From the NCBI RefSeq assembly GCF_040675535.1, contig NZ_JBFAPC010000003.1:18063-82062 (forward strand): a DNA stretch of 64,000 nt, read 5' to 3'. The notes under the pieces are model-generated. The model did no database searches, was not told the DNA's origin, and was given only the letters and a program-made list of their open reading frames with translations. Below, piece after piece: positions 8,393 through 16,382 of the stretch (positions are counted from its first letter, which is position 1; each line of letters opens with the position of its first letter). Position numbers and translations under genes: made by a program. The stretch is from Patulibacter sp040675535 (lineage in GTDB: Bacteria; Actinomycetota; Thermoleophilia; Solirubrobacterales; Solirubrobacteraceae).

Positions 8393-9411
8393 GCCCGTGG
8401 CTCCAGGGAGGCGGCGACCTGGCCGGCGAGCTCGACCCAGCGGTTGACGTAGCCCCACTCGTTGTCGTACCAGGCCAGGATCTTCACCTGGGTCCTGTCG
8501 GTGACCATCGTCGACGGCGCGTCGACGATCCCCGACCGCGGGTCGTCCTTGAAGTCCACCGACACCAACGGCCGCGTCTCGTAGCCAAGGATCCCCTTGA
8601 GCGGGCCCTCCGCGGCGGTGCGAAGCAGCTCGTTGACCTCCTCGACGGTGGTCTCGCGCGCGACCTCGAAGACCGCGTCGGTGAGCGACGCGTTCAGCAG
8701 CGGCACCCGGATCGCGACACCGTCCAGCCGGCCCTGCAGCTCCGGGAAGATCAGCCCGATCGCCGTCGCGGACCCTGTGGTCGTCGGGATGAGCGAGAGG
8801 CCGGCGGCGCGGGCGCGGCGGAGGTCCTTGTGCGGCGCGTCGACGAGGGTCTGCGTGTTCGTGAGGTCGTGCAGCGTGGTGATCGACCCGCGCAGGATCC
8901 CGAGGCCTTCGTGGATGACCTTCACGACGGGCGCGAGGCAGTTCGTGGTGCATGACGCGGCCGTGAGGACATCGTGGGTGGCCGGGTCGTAGAGGTGGTC
9001 GTTGACGCCGACGACGACGTTCAGCGCCCCGCCGTCCTTCACCGGCGCGGCGACGATGACCTTCCGCACCCCGCGATCGAAGTACGGGGCCAGCGTCGCC
9101 TGAGTCTTGAGCTTGCCGGTGCCCTCGAGGACCACGTCGACGCCGAGCTCGTCCCACGGCACGTCGCCCGGGGCTGCATGCGCGCTGTAGCTCAGCGTCG
9201 TGCCGTCGATGGTGACGGTGTCACCGTCGGCGGCGATGTCGCGGTGCCAGCGGCCGTGAACGGAGTCGAACTCCAGAAGGTGCGCGGCGGTCGCTGCGTC
9301 GCCTGCGATCTCGTTGATGTGCACGAACTCGAGGTCCGGCCGGTCCAGGCCGGCGCGGAGAGCTAGGCGCCCCATGCGCCCGAAGCCGTTGATGCCGACG
9401 CGAACCGTCAT
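8389..9411 (-). CDS. ArsJ-linked glyceraldehyde-3-phosphate dehydrogenase (copy 1)
   Basis: 340-residue GAPDH. The NAD-binding start is VRVGINGFGRMGRLALR, and the catalytic Cys is in AASCTTNCLAP. Located between arsC2 and arsJ with 4-bp overlaps on both sides, it would convert glyceraldehyde-3-phosphate and arsenate to 1-arseno-3-phosphoglycerate for ArsJ to export. This role is established for arsJ-linked GAPDHs. Start ATG 9411-9409. The second copy (61904-62926) differs at about 20 of 340 residues, far more than the adjacent arsJ copies differ. Confidence 0.9.
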   Translation of the reverse strand: MTVRVGINGFGRMGRLALRAGLDRPDLEFVHINEIAGDAATAAHLLEFDSVHGRWHRDIAADGDTVTIDGTTLSYSAHAAPGDVPWDELGVDVVLEGTGKLKTQATLAPYFDRGVRKVIVAAPVKDGGALNVVVGVNDHLYDPATHDVLTAASCTTNCLAPVVKVIHEGLGILRGSITTLHDLTNTQTLVDAPHKDLRRARAAGLSLIPTTTGSATAIGLIFPELQGRLDGVAIRVPLLNASLTDAVFEVARETTVEEVNELLRTAAEGPLKGILGYETRPLVSVDFKDDPRSGIVDAPSTMVTDRTQVKILAWYDNEWGYVNRWVELAGQVAASLEPRA

Positions 9412-10010
9412 GCGCAGTTCCCGGCGGTGAGGCACTCGGTGACGTCGCGGTGGGCGATCGTCATGACGTGGCCGCGGACGGTCGCGTCGTCGTAGCCGGC
9501 GAGGACCTGGTCCGAGCACGCCCGGATCTGCTGCTCGGAGAACCGGTCACCGAGGTCCTCTCGGACCGCCGGGAGGAGTCGCTCGAGGCGCAGCTGGTGG
9601 GCGGTGCGGTCGAGGTAGATGTCCTGCAGGTGCTCGTCGAGGAGGTTCTTGACGTGCTGCTCGATCTGGTCGCGGATCTCGCGGACCCGCTCGATCGGCA
9701 GCGTCGAAGGGTCTTCGACGTCCCACTCCTGGACCATCGCGGGGACGAACGGGCAGGCGTCGCCGCAGCCCATCGTCACGGCCCAGTCGGCGTGCAGCTG
9801 CATCTCGGTGGTGAGCTTCGTCGGCTTCTGCTGGGAGAGATCGATCCCCACCTCGGCCATCGCCTCGACGACGACAGGCCAGACCGCCTTGGCGGGCTGG
9901 GTGCCGGCGGACTCCGCTCGCACATCGTCGGGGGCGAGGCGGTCGAAGAACGCCTGGGCGATCTGGGACCGACCGGCGTTGTGGTTGCAGACGAACAGCA
10001 CGTGGCGCAT
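9408..10010 (-). CDS. Two-domain ArsC-like arsenate reductase (copy 1)
   Basis: 200-residue protein. Residues 1-130 are a low-molecular-weight phosphatase-like ArsC domain with P-loop CNHNAGRS (C8) and GCGDACP (C82, C86). Residues about 130-200 form a predicted all-helical tail (TAHQLRLERLLPAVREDL and following) that resembles the three-helix-bundle domain attached to actinobacterial mycothiol-dependent arsenate reductases. In relatives I recall that domain at the N-terminus, whereas here it is C-terminal. It overlaps GAPDH by 4 bp and lies 23 bp after acr3. Whether it uses mycothiol or thioredoxin is open. Confidence 0.85.
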   Translation of the reverse strand: MRHVLFVCNHNAGRSQIAQAFFDRLAPDDVRAESAGTQPAKAVWPVVVEAMAEVGIDLSQQKPTKLTTEMQLHADWAVTMGCGDACPFVPAMVQEWDVEDPSTLPIERVREIRDQIEQHVKNLLDEHLQDIYLDRTAHQLRLERLLPAVREDLGDRFSEQQIRACSDQVLAGYDDATVRGHVMTIAHRDVTECLTAGNCA

Positions 10011-10033
10011 GAAGGGGTCCTCGGTGGTGGGGA

Positions 10034-11176
10034 TCAGACGGGGCGGGGGTCAGCTCGTGGTGCCGGTGGATCGCCGCGGCGAGCGGCGGCCTCCTCGGCC
10101 GGGTACCAGCGCCGGCGGATCCAGAGCGCGACGTAGACCAGGCCGACGAGGACGGGAACCTCGATCAGCGGCCCGACGACACCGGCCAAGGCCTGGCCGG
10201 AGGTGGCGCCGAAGACGCCGATGGCCACCGCGATCGCGAGCTCGAAGTTGTTGCCCGCCGCGGTGAAGGCGAGGGACGCGGTGCGGGCGTAGGTCGCGCC
10301 GATGAGGCGTCCGGCGGCGAGGCCGGCGGAGAACATCACGGCGAAGTAGACGAGCAGCGGCAGCGCGATCCGAACGACGTCGAGCGGCTCGGACGTGATC
10401 GCGTCGCCCTGGATCGCGAAGAGCATCACGATCGTGAAGAGCAATCCGTAGAGCGCGAACGGCCCGATCTTCGGCAGGAACCTGGTCTCGTACGCCTCCT
10501 CACCCATGCGGCGCACCCCGATGTAGCGGGTGAGCGCGCCGGCGACCAGGGGGATGCCGAGGAAGATCAAGACGGTCCGTGCGACCTCCCAGATGCCGAT
10601 CGAGAACCCCTGGCTGTCGAGGCCGAGGAGGTCCGGCAGGGCGGTGAGGTAGAACCAGCCCAGGACGCTGTAGGCGACGATCTGGAAGACCGAGTTGATC
10701 GCCACCAGCAGCGCGGTGGACTCGCGGTCCGCGCACGAGAGATCGCTCCAGATCAGGACCATGGCGATGCAGCGGGCGAGGCCGACGATGATCAGGCCGG
10801 TCCGGAACTCGGGCTGGTCGGCGAGGAAGATCCAGGCCAGCGCGAACATCACCGCCGGCCCGACCACCCAGTTGAGGACCAGCGACGCGCCGAGCATCTT
10901 GGCGGTCTCCGGGGAGCGGTCGCGGGCGACGTCGCCGTAGCGGACCTTTGCCAGCACCGGGTACATCATCAAGAGCAGCCCGAGCGCGATCGGTAGCGAC
11001 ACCGTGCCGATGCGGAGCTTGTCGAGGCCGTCGTTGATCGACGGGATCGCCGCCCCCAGGCCCAGGCCGACGGCCATCGCCAGCAGGATCCAGACGGGCA
11101 GGAAGCGGTCCAGCGTCGATAGGCGCTGCAGGACCGGTCGGTCCGCCGACGCGGTCGGTTCGGTGACGGTGGCCAT
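10034..11176 (-). CDS. acr3: Arsenite efflux permease Acr3 (copy 1)
   Basis: 380-residue, about ten-helix permease that exports arsenite. The conserved Cys of Acr3 is seen in LARCIAMVLIWSDLSC, and GNNFELAIAVAIG near the end is also typical. Start ATG 11176-11174 (beginning MATVTEP) is preferred over an upstream GTG. It is the first gene of the five-gene operon. The divergent arsR is 74 bp away with a perfect palindrome between them, so ArsR should repress both directions. A partial second copy begins the cluster at the right window edge. Confidence 0.95.
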   Translation of the reverse strand: MATVTEPTASADRPVLQRLSTLDRFLPVWILLAMAVGLGLGAAIPSINDGLDKLRIGTVSLPIALGLLLMMYPVLAKVRYGDVARDRSPETAKMLGASLVLNWVVGPAVMFALAWIFLADQPEFRTGLIIVGLARCIAMVLIWSDLSCADRESTALLVAINSVFQIVAYSVLGWFYLTALPDLLGLDSQGFSIGIWEVARTVLIFLGIPLVAGALTRYIGVRRMGEEAYETRFLPKIGPFALYGLLFTIVMLFAIQGDAITSEPLDVVRIALPLLVYFAVMFSAGLAAGRLIGATYARTASLAFTAAGNNFELAIAVAIGVFGATSGQALAGVVGPLIEVPVLVGLVYVALWIRRRWYPAEEAAARRGDPPAPRADPRPV

Positions 11177-11201
11177 GCCCCGCACCGTATCTAGTGACAG
11201 A

Positions 11202-11218
11202 TGTCGATGCAATCGACA
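11202..11218. promoter_or_regulatory. ArsR operator between acr3 and arsR
   Basis: Perfect inverted repeat TGTCGAT-GCA-ATCGACA in the 74-bp divergent region. It lies over the probable -35 areas of both promoters: TAGATA toward acr3, and TAGCTT at 11236-11241 toward arsR. It is therefore placed to repress both operons. Confidence 0.75.
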
Positions 11219-11250
11219 AACGTGACTTCTTTGTGTAGCTTGCTGTTTCG

Positions 11251-11604
11251 ATGAACGTCGATCTGCAGCTCGAGCCGAAGACCAAGCGTGCCGCCGGCGC
11301 CCCGTGCTGCGAGCCCGTCGTCTACCCCGACGTCGACCGCGAAAAGGCCACCCGTCTGGCCGACGTCGCCAAAGCCCTCGGGGACCCGATCCGGCTGCAA
11401 CTCGTGGACGTGCTGCGCAAGCACGCCGGCAAGGTCTGCGTCTGCGAGCTCGTGCCGCTCTTCGACGTCTCCCAGTCCACGCTGAGCCACCACCTCAAGA
11501 AGCTGCGCGACGCCGGCATCGTCGATTCCGAGCGCCAAGGCCTCTGGGCCTACTACTACGTGCTGCCCGGCGCGATCGACGAGCTCGCCGGCTGGCTCGG
11601 CTGA
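11251..11604 (+). CDS. arsR: ArsR arsenite-responsive repressor
   Basis: 117-residue ArsR/SmtB winged-helix protein. Recognition helix SQSTLSHHLKKLRDAGIV. Possible As(III) ligands are the vicinal pair C19-C20 (APCCEPV) and C63/C65 (VCVCEL). Vicinal N-terminal cysteines also serve As(III) sensing in Corynebacterium ArsR. A TAGCTT -10 box lies nine bases before the ATG, so the transcript is nearly leaderless. It is followed by arsM 26 bp downstream, and both are probably derepressed by arsenite with the divergent acr3 operon. Confidence 0.92.
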   Translation: MNVDLQLEPKTKRAAGAPCCEPVVYPDVDREKATRLADVAKALGDPIRLQLVDVLRKHAGKVCVCELVPLFDVSQSTLSHHLKKLRDAGIVDSERQGLWAYYYVLPGAIDELAGWLG

Positions 11605-11630
11605 CCCCTCCCCCACATCGAGGTCCTTCC

Positions 11631-12395
11631 ATGAGCACGACCGACCGCAGCACCCTGACCGACGAGCAGCTCCGCGAGGAGGTCCGCCTGAAGTACGCGC
11701 AGGCCGCGACGCAGGGCTCGAGCTGCTGCAGCCCCGCCGTCGCCACGACCGACGAGCACGGCACCGAGGTCTTCGGCGCCGCCCTCTACGACGCCGACAC
11801 CGCCGGCGAGGGCGGCAAGGCGATCGAGGGGTCGCTCGGGTGCGGCATCCCGACCGCCGTCGCCGCCCTGAAGGACGGCGACGTGGTGCTCGACCTCGGG
11901 TCCGGCACCGGCGGCGACGTCCTGATCTCGGCCCGCCGCGTCGCGCCGACGGGTCGGGCGATCGGGATCGACATGACCGACGAGATGCTCGACCAGGCCC
12001 GCAGGAACGCCGCGGACGCCGGCCTCGAGAACGTGGAGTTCCGCAAGGGCTACCTCGAAGACCTCCCCCTTGAGGACGCGTCCGTCGACGTCGTGATCTC
12101 CAACTGCGTCATCAACCTCGCCGGCGACAAGAACAAGGTCCTCGCCGAGGCCGCCCGCGTCCTCAGGCCCGGCGGCCGCTTCGCGGTCTCCGACGTCGTC
12201 GCCGACCCCGACATGGACGACGCCACCAAACGCGACATGCAGCAGTTCACCGGCTGCATCGCCGGCGCCCTCACCCGCCGCGAGTTCGAGACCGCCCTCG
12301 CCGCCGCGGGCCTGGTCGACGTCGAGATCCAAGAGACTCACCGCGTCCACGCCAAGGCCGGCTCCGCGATCGTCCGCGCCACCAAGCCGCGGTAG
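11631..12395 (+). CDS. arsM: Arsenite S-adenosylmethionine methyltransferase
   Basis: 254-residue enzyme methylating As(III) with SAM. The SAM motif is VLDLGSGTGGDVL. The expected cysteines are present: the CC pair in QGSSCCSPA, one in LGCGIPTA, one in ISNCVINL and one in QFTGCIAGAL. The ATG at 11631 follows a weak GAGG-like site (CGAGGTCC), and upstream in-frame residues are antisense-like. It forms an arsR-arsM unit, so the cluster both exports and methylates arsenic. Confidence 0.93.
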   Translation: MSTTDRSTLTDEQLREEVRLKYAQAATQGSSCCSPAVATTDEHGTEVFGAALYDADTAGEGGKAIEGSLGCGIPTAVAALKDGDVVLDLGSGTGGDVLISARRVAPTGRAIGIDMTDEMLDQARRNAADAGLENVEFRKGYLEDLPLEDASVDVVISNCVINLAGDKNKVLAEAARVLRPGGRFAVSDVVADPDMDDATKRDMQQFTGCIAGALTRREFETALAAAGLVDVEIQETHRVHAKAGSAIVRATKPR

Positions 12396-12417
12396 CGGGC
12401 CCACCGCACGGGGCGAC

Positions 12418-12449
12418 TTGACCCTCGACCGAGGTCGAAGGCTTACGCT
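12418..12449 (+). promoter_or_regulatory. MerR-type promoter with dyad operator
   Basis: TTGACC (-35, 12418-12423) and TACGCT (-10, 12444-12449) are separated by 20 bp, longer than a normal spacer. The spacer holds the dyad TCGACC-GA-GGTCGA (12425-12438). A stretched spacer with a central dyad is the hallmark of MerR-family activated promoters. The -10 is six bases from the GTG start, so the message is leaderless. Confidence 0.75.
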
Positions 12450-12455
12450 CGCGGG

Positions 12456-12863
12456 GTGCGGATCTCCGAAGCGGCCGAGCAGGCCGGGACCTCGGCGTCG
12501 GCGCTGCGGTACTACGAGAAAGTCGGGCTGACTCGGGCGCCGCGGACCGATGCGGGCTACCGGGTCTACGACCAAGCGACCCAGGACCGCGTCGCGTTCG
12601 TGCTGACCGTCAAGCGCCTCGGATTGCCTCTGCCGCGGATCCGTGAGCTGCTGGCGGTCTGGGACGCCCAGCCCTGCCGAACGGTGCAGGCTCGCCTCCG
12701 CGATCTCATTGACGAACAGCTCGAGGACACTCGGCGCCGGATGACCGAGCTGCGGGCGCTCGAGCGACAACTGCTCGACGGCCGCGCACGTCTGGACGGG
12801 CTGCCGGCCCGGAACCGGGCGTGCGACCCGGCCTGCCCGTTCCAGCAGCACCCGGCGGCATGA
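12456..12863 (+). CDS. MerR-family metal-type regulator
   Basis: 135-residue MerR regulator. N-terminal HTH (RISEAAEQAGTSASALRYYE), a long dimerization helix, and a C-terminal Cys cluster (NRACDPACPF) plus one Cys in QPCRTVQ. The Cys tail suggests a soft-metal or metalloid inducer. The GTG at 12456 is six bases from the TACGCT -10. Its stop overlaps the ATG of the permease gene (ATGA), so the pair is co-transcribed and coupled. It probably activates its own 20-bp-spacer promoter. Confidence 0.88.
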   Translation: MRISEAAEQAGTSASALRYYEKVGLTRAPRTDAGYRVYDQATQDRVAFVLTVKRLGLPLPRIRELLAVWDAQPCRTVQARLRDLIDEQLEDTRRRMTELRALERQLLDGRARLDGLPARNRACDPACPFQQHPAA

Positions 12864-13846
12864 GCGCGCAGAGCGCTGCAGCACGGCTGGAACACCACCA
12901 GATTCCGGTCTACCTCGGTGCCGTCGTGGTCGGTGGCCTGATCGGGCTGGTGGCACCGGGGACGGAGCATGCGTTCGAGGCGCTGATCTACCCGGTGCTC
13001 GGGGCGCTGCTGTACGTGACGTTCCTGCAGGTGCCGTTCACGGCGTTGCGCGCCGCGTTCTCGGATCGACGGTTCCTGCTGGCCGCGATGGGCCTGAACT
13101 TCCTGATCGTGCCGGTCGTGGCGTTCGCGCTCAGCCGCCTGGCGCCCGGGGACCGCGCGATCGAGCTCGGCGTGCTGATGGTGCTGCTGACGCCGTGCAT
13201 CGACTACGTCATCGTCTTCACGCGCCTGGCCGGCGGCAGCGACCGCCGGCTCCTGGCCGCCGCACCGCTCTTGATGCTTGCGCAGATGGCGCTGCTGCCC
13301 GCGTTCCTCTGGCTCTTCATGGGATCCGAGCTGGCCGACATCATCGAACCCGGACCGTTCATCGAGGCGTTCCTGATCCTGATCGCGCTCCCGCTTGCCC
13401 TGGCCTGGGCCACCGAGGCGTGGTCCAAGCGCTCCCCGGCCGGAGCACGGGTGAAGGACACCGCGGACCTCACGCCGGTCGCGCTGATGGCCCTGACGCT
13501 GGTGGTCGTGGTCGCATCGCAGTTCCCGCGAGTGCGCGACGACATCGGCGACGTCGCCGGCGTGGTGCCGCTCTACGTCGCGTTCCTCATCGTGATGGCC
13601 ATCATCGGCCGTGCACTCGCGCTGCGGCTGCGGTTCGACGTTCCGGCGAGCCGCGCCCTCGTCTTCACCGGTGCGACGCGCAACTCGCTGGTCGTGCTCC
13701 CCCTGGCCCTGTCGCTCGGCGACGTGTATGCGATCACGGGCGCGGTGATCGTGACGCAGACGCTGGTCGAGATCCTCGGGATGGTCGCCTACGTCCGCCT
13801 CGCCCCACGGCTGCTCCCCGACCCTCCTACCACCGCTCCGGCCTGA
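12860..13846 (+). CDS. BASS/Acr3-superfamily permease (arsenic-resistance-like)
   Basis: 328-residue protein with about ten membrane helices. The LTPCIDYVIVFTRLAGG segment resembles the Cys-containing helix of Acr3, and GATRNSLVVLPLAL resembles the second half of bile-acid:Na symporter-fold permeases. Homologues are commonly labelled arsenic resistance protein, but the substrate is not settled. Start ATG 12860 overlaps the MerR stop. Direct control by a MerR regulator rather than ArsR suggests a different substrate or inducer from the neighbouring acr3. Confidence 0.82.
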   Translation: MSAQSAAARLEHHQIPVYLGAVVVGGLIGLVAPGTEHAFEALIYPVLGALLYVTFLQVPFTALRAAFSDRRFLLAAMGLNFLIVPVVAFALSRLAPGDRAIELGVLMVLLTPCIDYVIVFTRLAGGSDRRLLAAAPLLMLAQMALLPAFLWLFMGSELADIIEPGPFIEAFLILIALPLALAWATEAWSKRSPAGARVKDTADLTPVALMALTLVVVVASQFPRVRDDIGDVAGVVPLYVAFLIVMAIIGRALALRLRFDVPASRALVFTGATRNSLVVLPLALSLGDVYAITGAVIVTQTLVEILGMVAYVRLAPRLLPDPPTTAPA

Positions 13847-13973
13847 TCCAAACGCGCGGCCGGTACGTCAAGCGGCCGGGACGCGCGTGACCATCAGCAC
13901 CGCCTCCGAGGCCGCCGCGCCCCGCCGCGGCGGTCGCCGGGGCCGGTTGCGTCCGGCGGGTCCGGGCGACGCT

Positions 13974-15011
13974 CTAGAGGATGTAGATCGGTGTGCCGAC
14001 CGGCACGCGGTCGTAGAGCTCGATGACGTCGGGGATGTGCATGCGCAGGCAGCCGTGCGACGCGTTCGTTCCAATGGAAGCGTCGTCCGAGGTGCCGTGG
14101 ATGCCGACGCCGTCGTAGATGCCCATCCACCGGGCCTTCAGCGGATTGGACGGGCCCGGCGGAACGACGGTGCCGGCGAGCTTGCCCGCCCAGGCGGAGT
14201 TCGGCACGTTCCAGGTCGGGTTGACGGCCTTGTTCGCGATCGTGTACTGCCCCGCCGGTGTGTCGTTGCCGGCTTTGCCGACGGAGATGCCGTAGGTCTT
14301 GGCGACCTTCATGCCCTTGTAGAGCGTCAGCTTGAAGGTCGCGCGGTTGGCGACGAGGACCGTGGAGTACCTCTTCCGGACGGCCGCCGTCGTCTCCTTC
14401 GGCTTGATCTTCGTCGTGTACGCAGAGACCTGATGGTTCGCGGAGGGGTCCTGGAGCGCGGTGCGGATGAGCTGCGCGACCTTCTCGCGCTTGAGCCGCA
14501 ACCCGACGCGGCCCTCCTTCATCGACAGCTCGCCGTTCGCGAACTGGACGGACGCCGACTGGGGCTCGCGGTGCAGGCCCTTCTCGACGCGGTCGAGCAG
14601 CCGGGTGATCGCGTAGCGGTTGTAGGTGCTGGTCGGCGAGAAGTCCTTGCGGACCTCCTTGCCGGAGACCTTGTCGTACACGCGGGAGAAGGCGTTGCCG
14701 TCCTGCCCGAGCCGCACGGCCCGGTCGACGGCCTCGTCCAGGTCGACCTTGATGCCGGCGCCCTTCGCCGTCAGGTTCCACTCCTTCTCGCTGTGCACCA
14801 CCCGGATGGGCTTGGAGAGACGGCTCGTCAGCTCCGTCTCGGCCTTGCGGCGCGCGGCGTCGCGCGTCATCCCGCCGACGTCCACACCACCGATGGTGAC
14901 GCCCTCCGGGATGCCCTTCGTCGTGCTCGCGTCGGCGACGAGGACGCCACCCGTGGCGACGCTCAGCGCGGCCAACACCGTGGCGATGATCAGGACGGAA
15001 CGTTGGCGCAT
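13974..15011 (-). CDS. L,D-transpeptidase (YkuD), secreted
   Basis: 345-residue wall cross-linking enzyme. It has an N-terminal signal/anchor (MRQRSVLIIATVLAALSVA), then a peptidoglycan-binding-like region, then a YkuD domain at the C-terminus with HGTSDDASIG and SHGCLRMH carrying the catalytic His and Cys. It would form 3-3 peptidoglycan cross-links outside the membrane. I chose ATG 15011, directly before the signal; a GTG at 15071 would add 20 residues of non-signal sequence. It is monocistronic and divergent from the multicopper oxidase gene. Confidence 0.92.
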   Translation of the reverse strand: MRQRSVLIIATVLAALSVATGGVLVADASTTKGIPEGVTIGGVDVGGMTRDAARRKAETELTSRLSKPIRVVHSEKEWNLTAKGAGIKVDLDEAVDRAVRLGQDGNAFSRVYDKVSGKEVRKDFSPTSTYNRYAITRLLDRVEKGLHREPQSASVQFANGELSMKEGRVGLRLKREKVAQLIRTALQDPSANHQVSAYTTKIKPKETTAAVRKRYSTVLVANRATFKLTLYKGMKVAKTYGISVGKAGNDTPAGQYTIANKAVNPTWNVPNSAWAGKLAGTVVPPGPSNPLKARWMGIYDGVGIHGTSDDASIGTNASHGCLRMHIPDVIELYDRVPVGTPIYIL

Positions 15012-15341
15012 CGGCAGAGTCAGGAGGGGATTTGGCGCATCGGGAGTGGTCGAACGGTAGCGGTTGTTCACCTACACCAAGCCCGGATCCCCTACGCGCC
15101 GCGGAGAACGCACGGGTCACCCGCGTCGAGAACGGCGGAGCGGCCGAGCGATACCACGCCACCCAGACGCCCGTGGCGACCCGCATCGGCGCGTCTGGGG
15201 ACGATGCGCCGTGTGATGTCACGGGTTGGGCGCACCACCGGTTCGTGCCTCGATGTCGCTGATTGGCGGGGTGGGACGCCGACGGGGCCCGAAGGCAGAG
15301 ACGGAGCAAAAGAACAGTTGAGTCATGCCATACTTCCTCGT
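15012..15341. other. Divergent intergenic region
   Basis: 330 bp between the L,D-transpeptidase and multicopper oxidase genes, with no convincing gene. Near its right end a TTGAGT box (15319-15324) precedes an inverted repeat CCATAC-N6-GTATGG (15328-15345) that spans the oxidase start codon. This may be the oxidase promoter and an operator. The rest shows no recognisable element. Confidence 0.5.
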
Positions 15342-16382
15342 ATGGGCCGCATCAATCGCCGATCACTCCTCGCCGGAGCCGTACCCGTGCTCGGGGGCGC
15401 AGCCCTCCTCACGCGGGACGCGACCGCGGCAGGCATGGACCACTCGATGCATGCAGGCGCGGGACAACCTGCCGTCCAGCGCCCAGCCGGGGCGCACGAC
15501 GGGCACGCGAACTTCCGCGACGCCCGGACCGTCGATCACAGAGCGAACGGCTTCGATCCGCACGACATCGTCCGGGACTTCGACCGCGGGACGACCAAGC
15601 GTCTGCCGTCGGGGCGGGTGTTGCGAGAGTGGACGCTCGTCGCCGGCGACCGCGAGATCGAGATCGCGCCCGGGATCCGCTTCGCGTCGTGGTCCTACAA
15701 CGGCCGGATCCCCGGCCCGACGCTGCGATGCACCGAGGGCGAGCGGCTGCGGATCACGTTCGTCAACGGGTCCGCGCACCCGCACACGATCCACTTCCAC
15801 GGCCTGCATCCCGCGACGATGGACGGCATCGCCGGCCAGGGCGCCGGCGAGATCCAGCCCGGTGGCAAGACGGTCTACGAATTCGACGCCCTCCCCGCAG
15901 GACTCCACCTCTACCACTGCCACGTCCGGCCGCTGGCCGAGCACATCGCCAAAGGGCTCTACGGCACGTTCATCGTCGACCCGAAGGAGCCGCGGGAGGA
16001 CGCCGACGAGCTCGTGATGGTGATGAACGGGTTCGACACGAACTTCGACCGCGCCAACGAGTTCTACGCCGCCAACACGATCCCGTTCGCGTACATGAAC
16101 AAGCCGATCAAGATCGAGCGCGACCGGCTCGTGCGGCTCTACCTGGTCAACATCCTCGAATACGACCTGATCAACAGCTTCCACCTCCACGGCAACCTCT
16201 TCGAGTACTTCCCGACCGGGACGAGCAAGACGCCGTCGGAGCTGACCGACACCGTGATGCTCTGCCAGGGCCAGCGGGGGATCGCGGAGTGGCGGTTCCC
16301 GTATCCCGGGAAGTACATGTTCCACGCCCACCAGTCCGAGTTCACGGAGCTCGGCTGGCAGGGCTTCTTCGAGGTCGCCTGA
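15342..16382 (+). CDS. Two-domain multicopper oxidase, Tat-exported
   Basis: 346-residue cupredoxin protein. A twin-arginine signal (RINRRSLLAGA) is followed by a His/Met-rich start (GMDHSMHAGAG). Copper-site motifs are HPHTIHFHGLH, LYHCHVRPLAEH, NSFHLHGNLF and MFHAHQSEF. Its length fits two cupredoxin domains, as in copper nitrite reductase-like or two-domain laccase-like oxidases. It would act outside the membrane, perhaps on Cu(I) or Fe(II). It is coupled to a ZIP gene by a TGATG overlap. Substrate is not evident. Confidence 0.88.
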   Translation: MGRINRRSLLAGAVPVLGGAALLTRDATAAGMDHSMHAGAGQPAVQRPAGAHDGHANFRDARTVDHRANGFDPHDIVRDFDRGTTKRLPSGRVLREWTLVAGDREIEIAPGIRFASWSYNGRIPGPTLRCTEGERLRITFVNGSAHPHTIHFHGLHPATMDGIAGQGAGEIQPGGKTVYEFDALPAGLHLYHCHVRPLAEHIAKGLYGTFIVDPKEPREDADELVMVMNGFDTNFDRANEFYAANTIPFAYMNKPIKIERDRLVRLYLVNILEYDLINSFHLHGNLFEYFPTGTSKTPSELTDTVMLCQGQRGIAEWRFPYPGKYMFHAHQSEFTELGWQGFFEVA

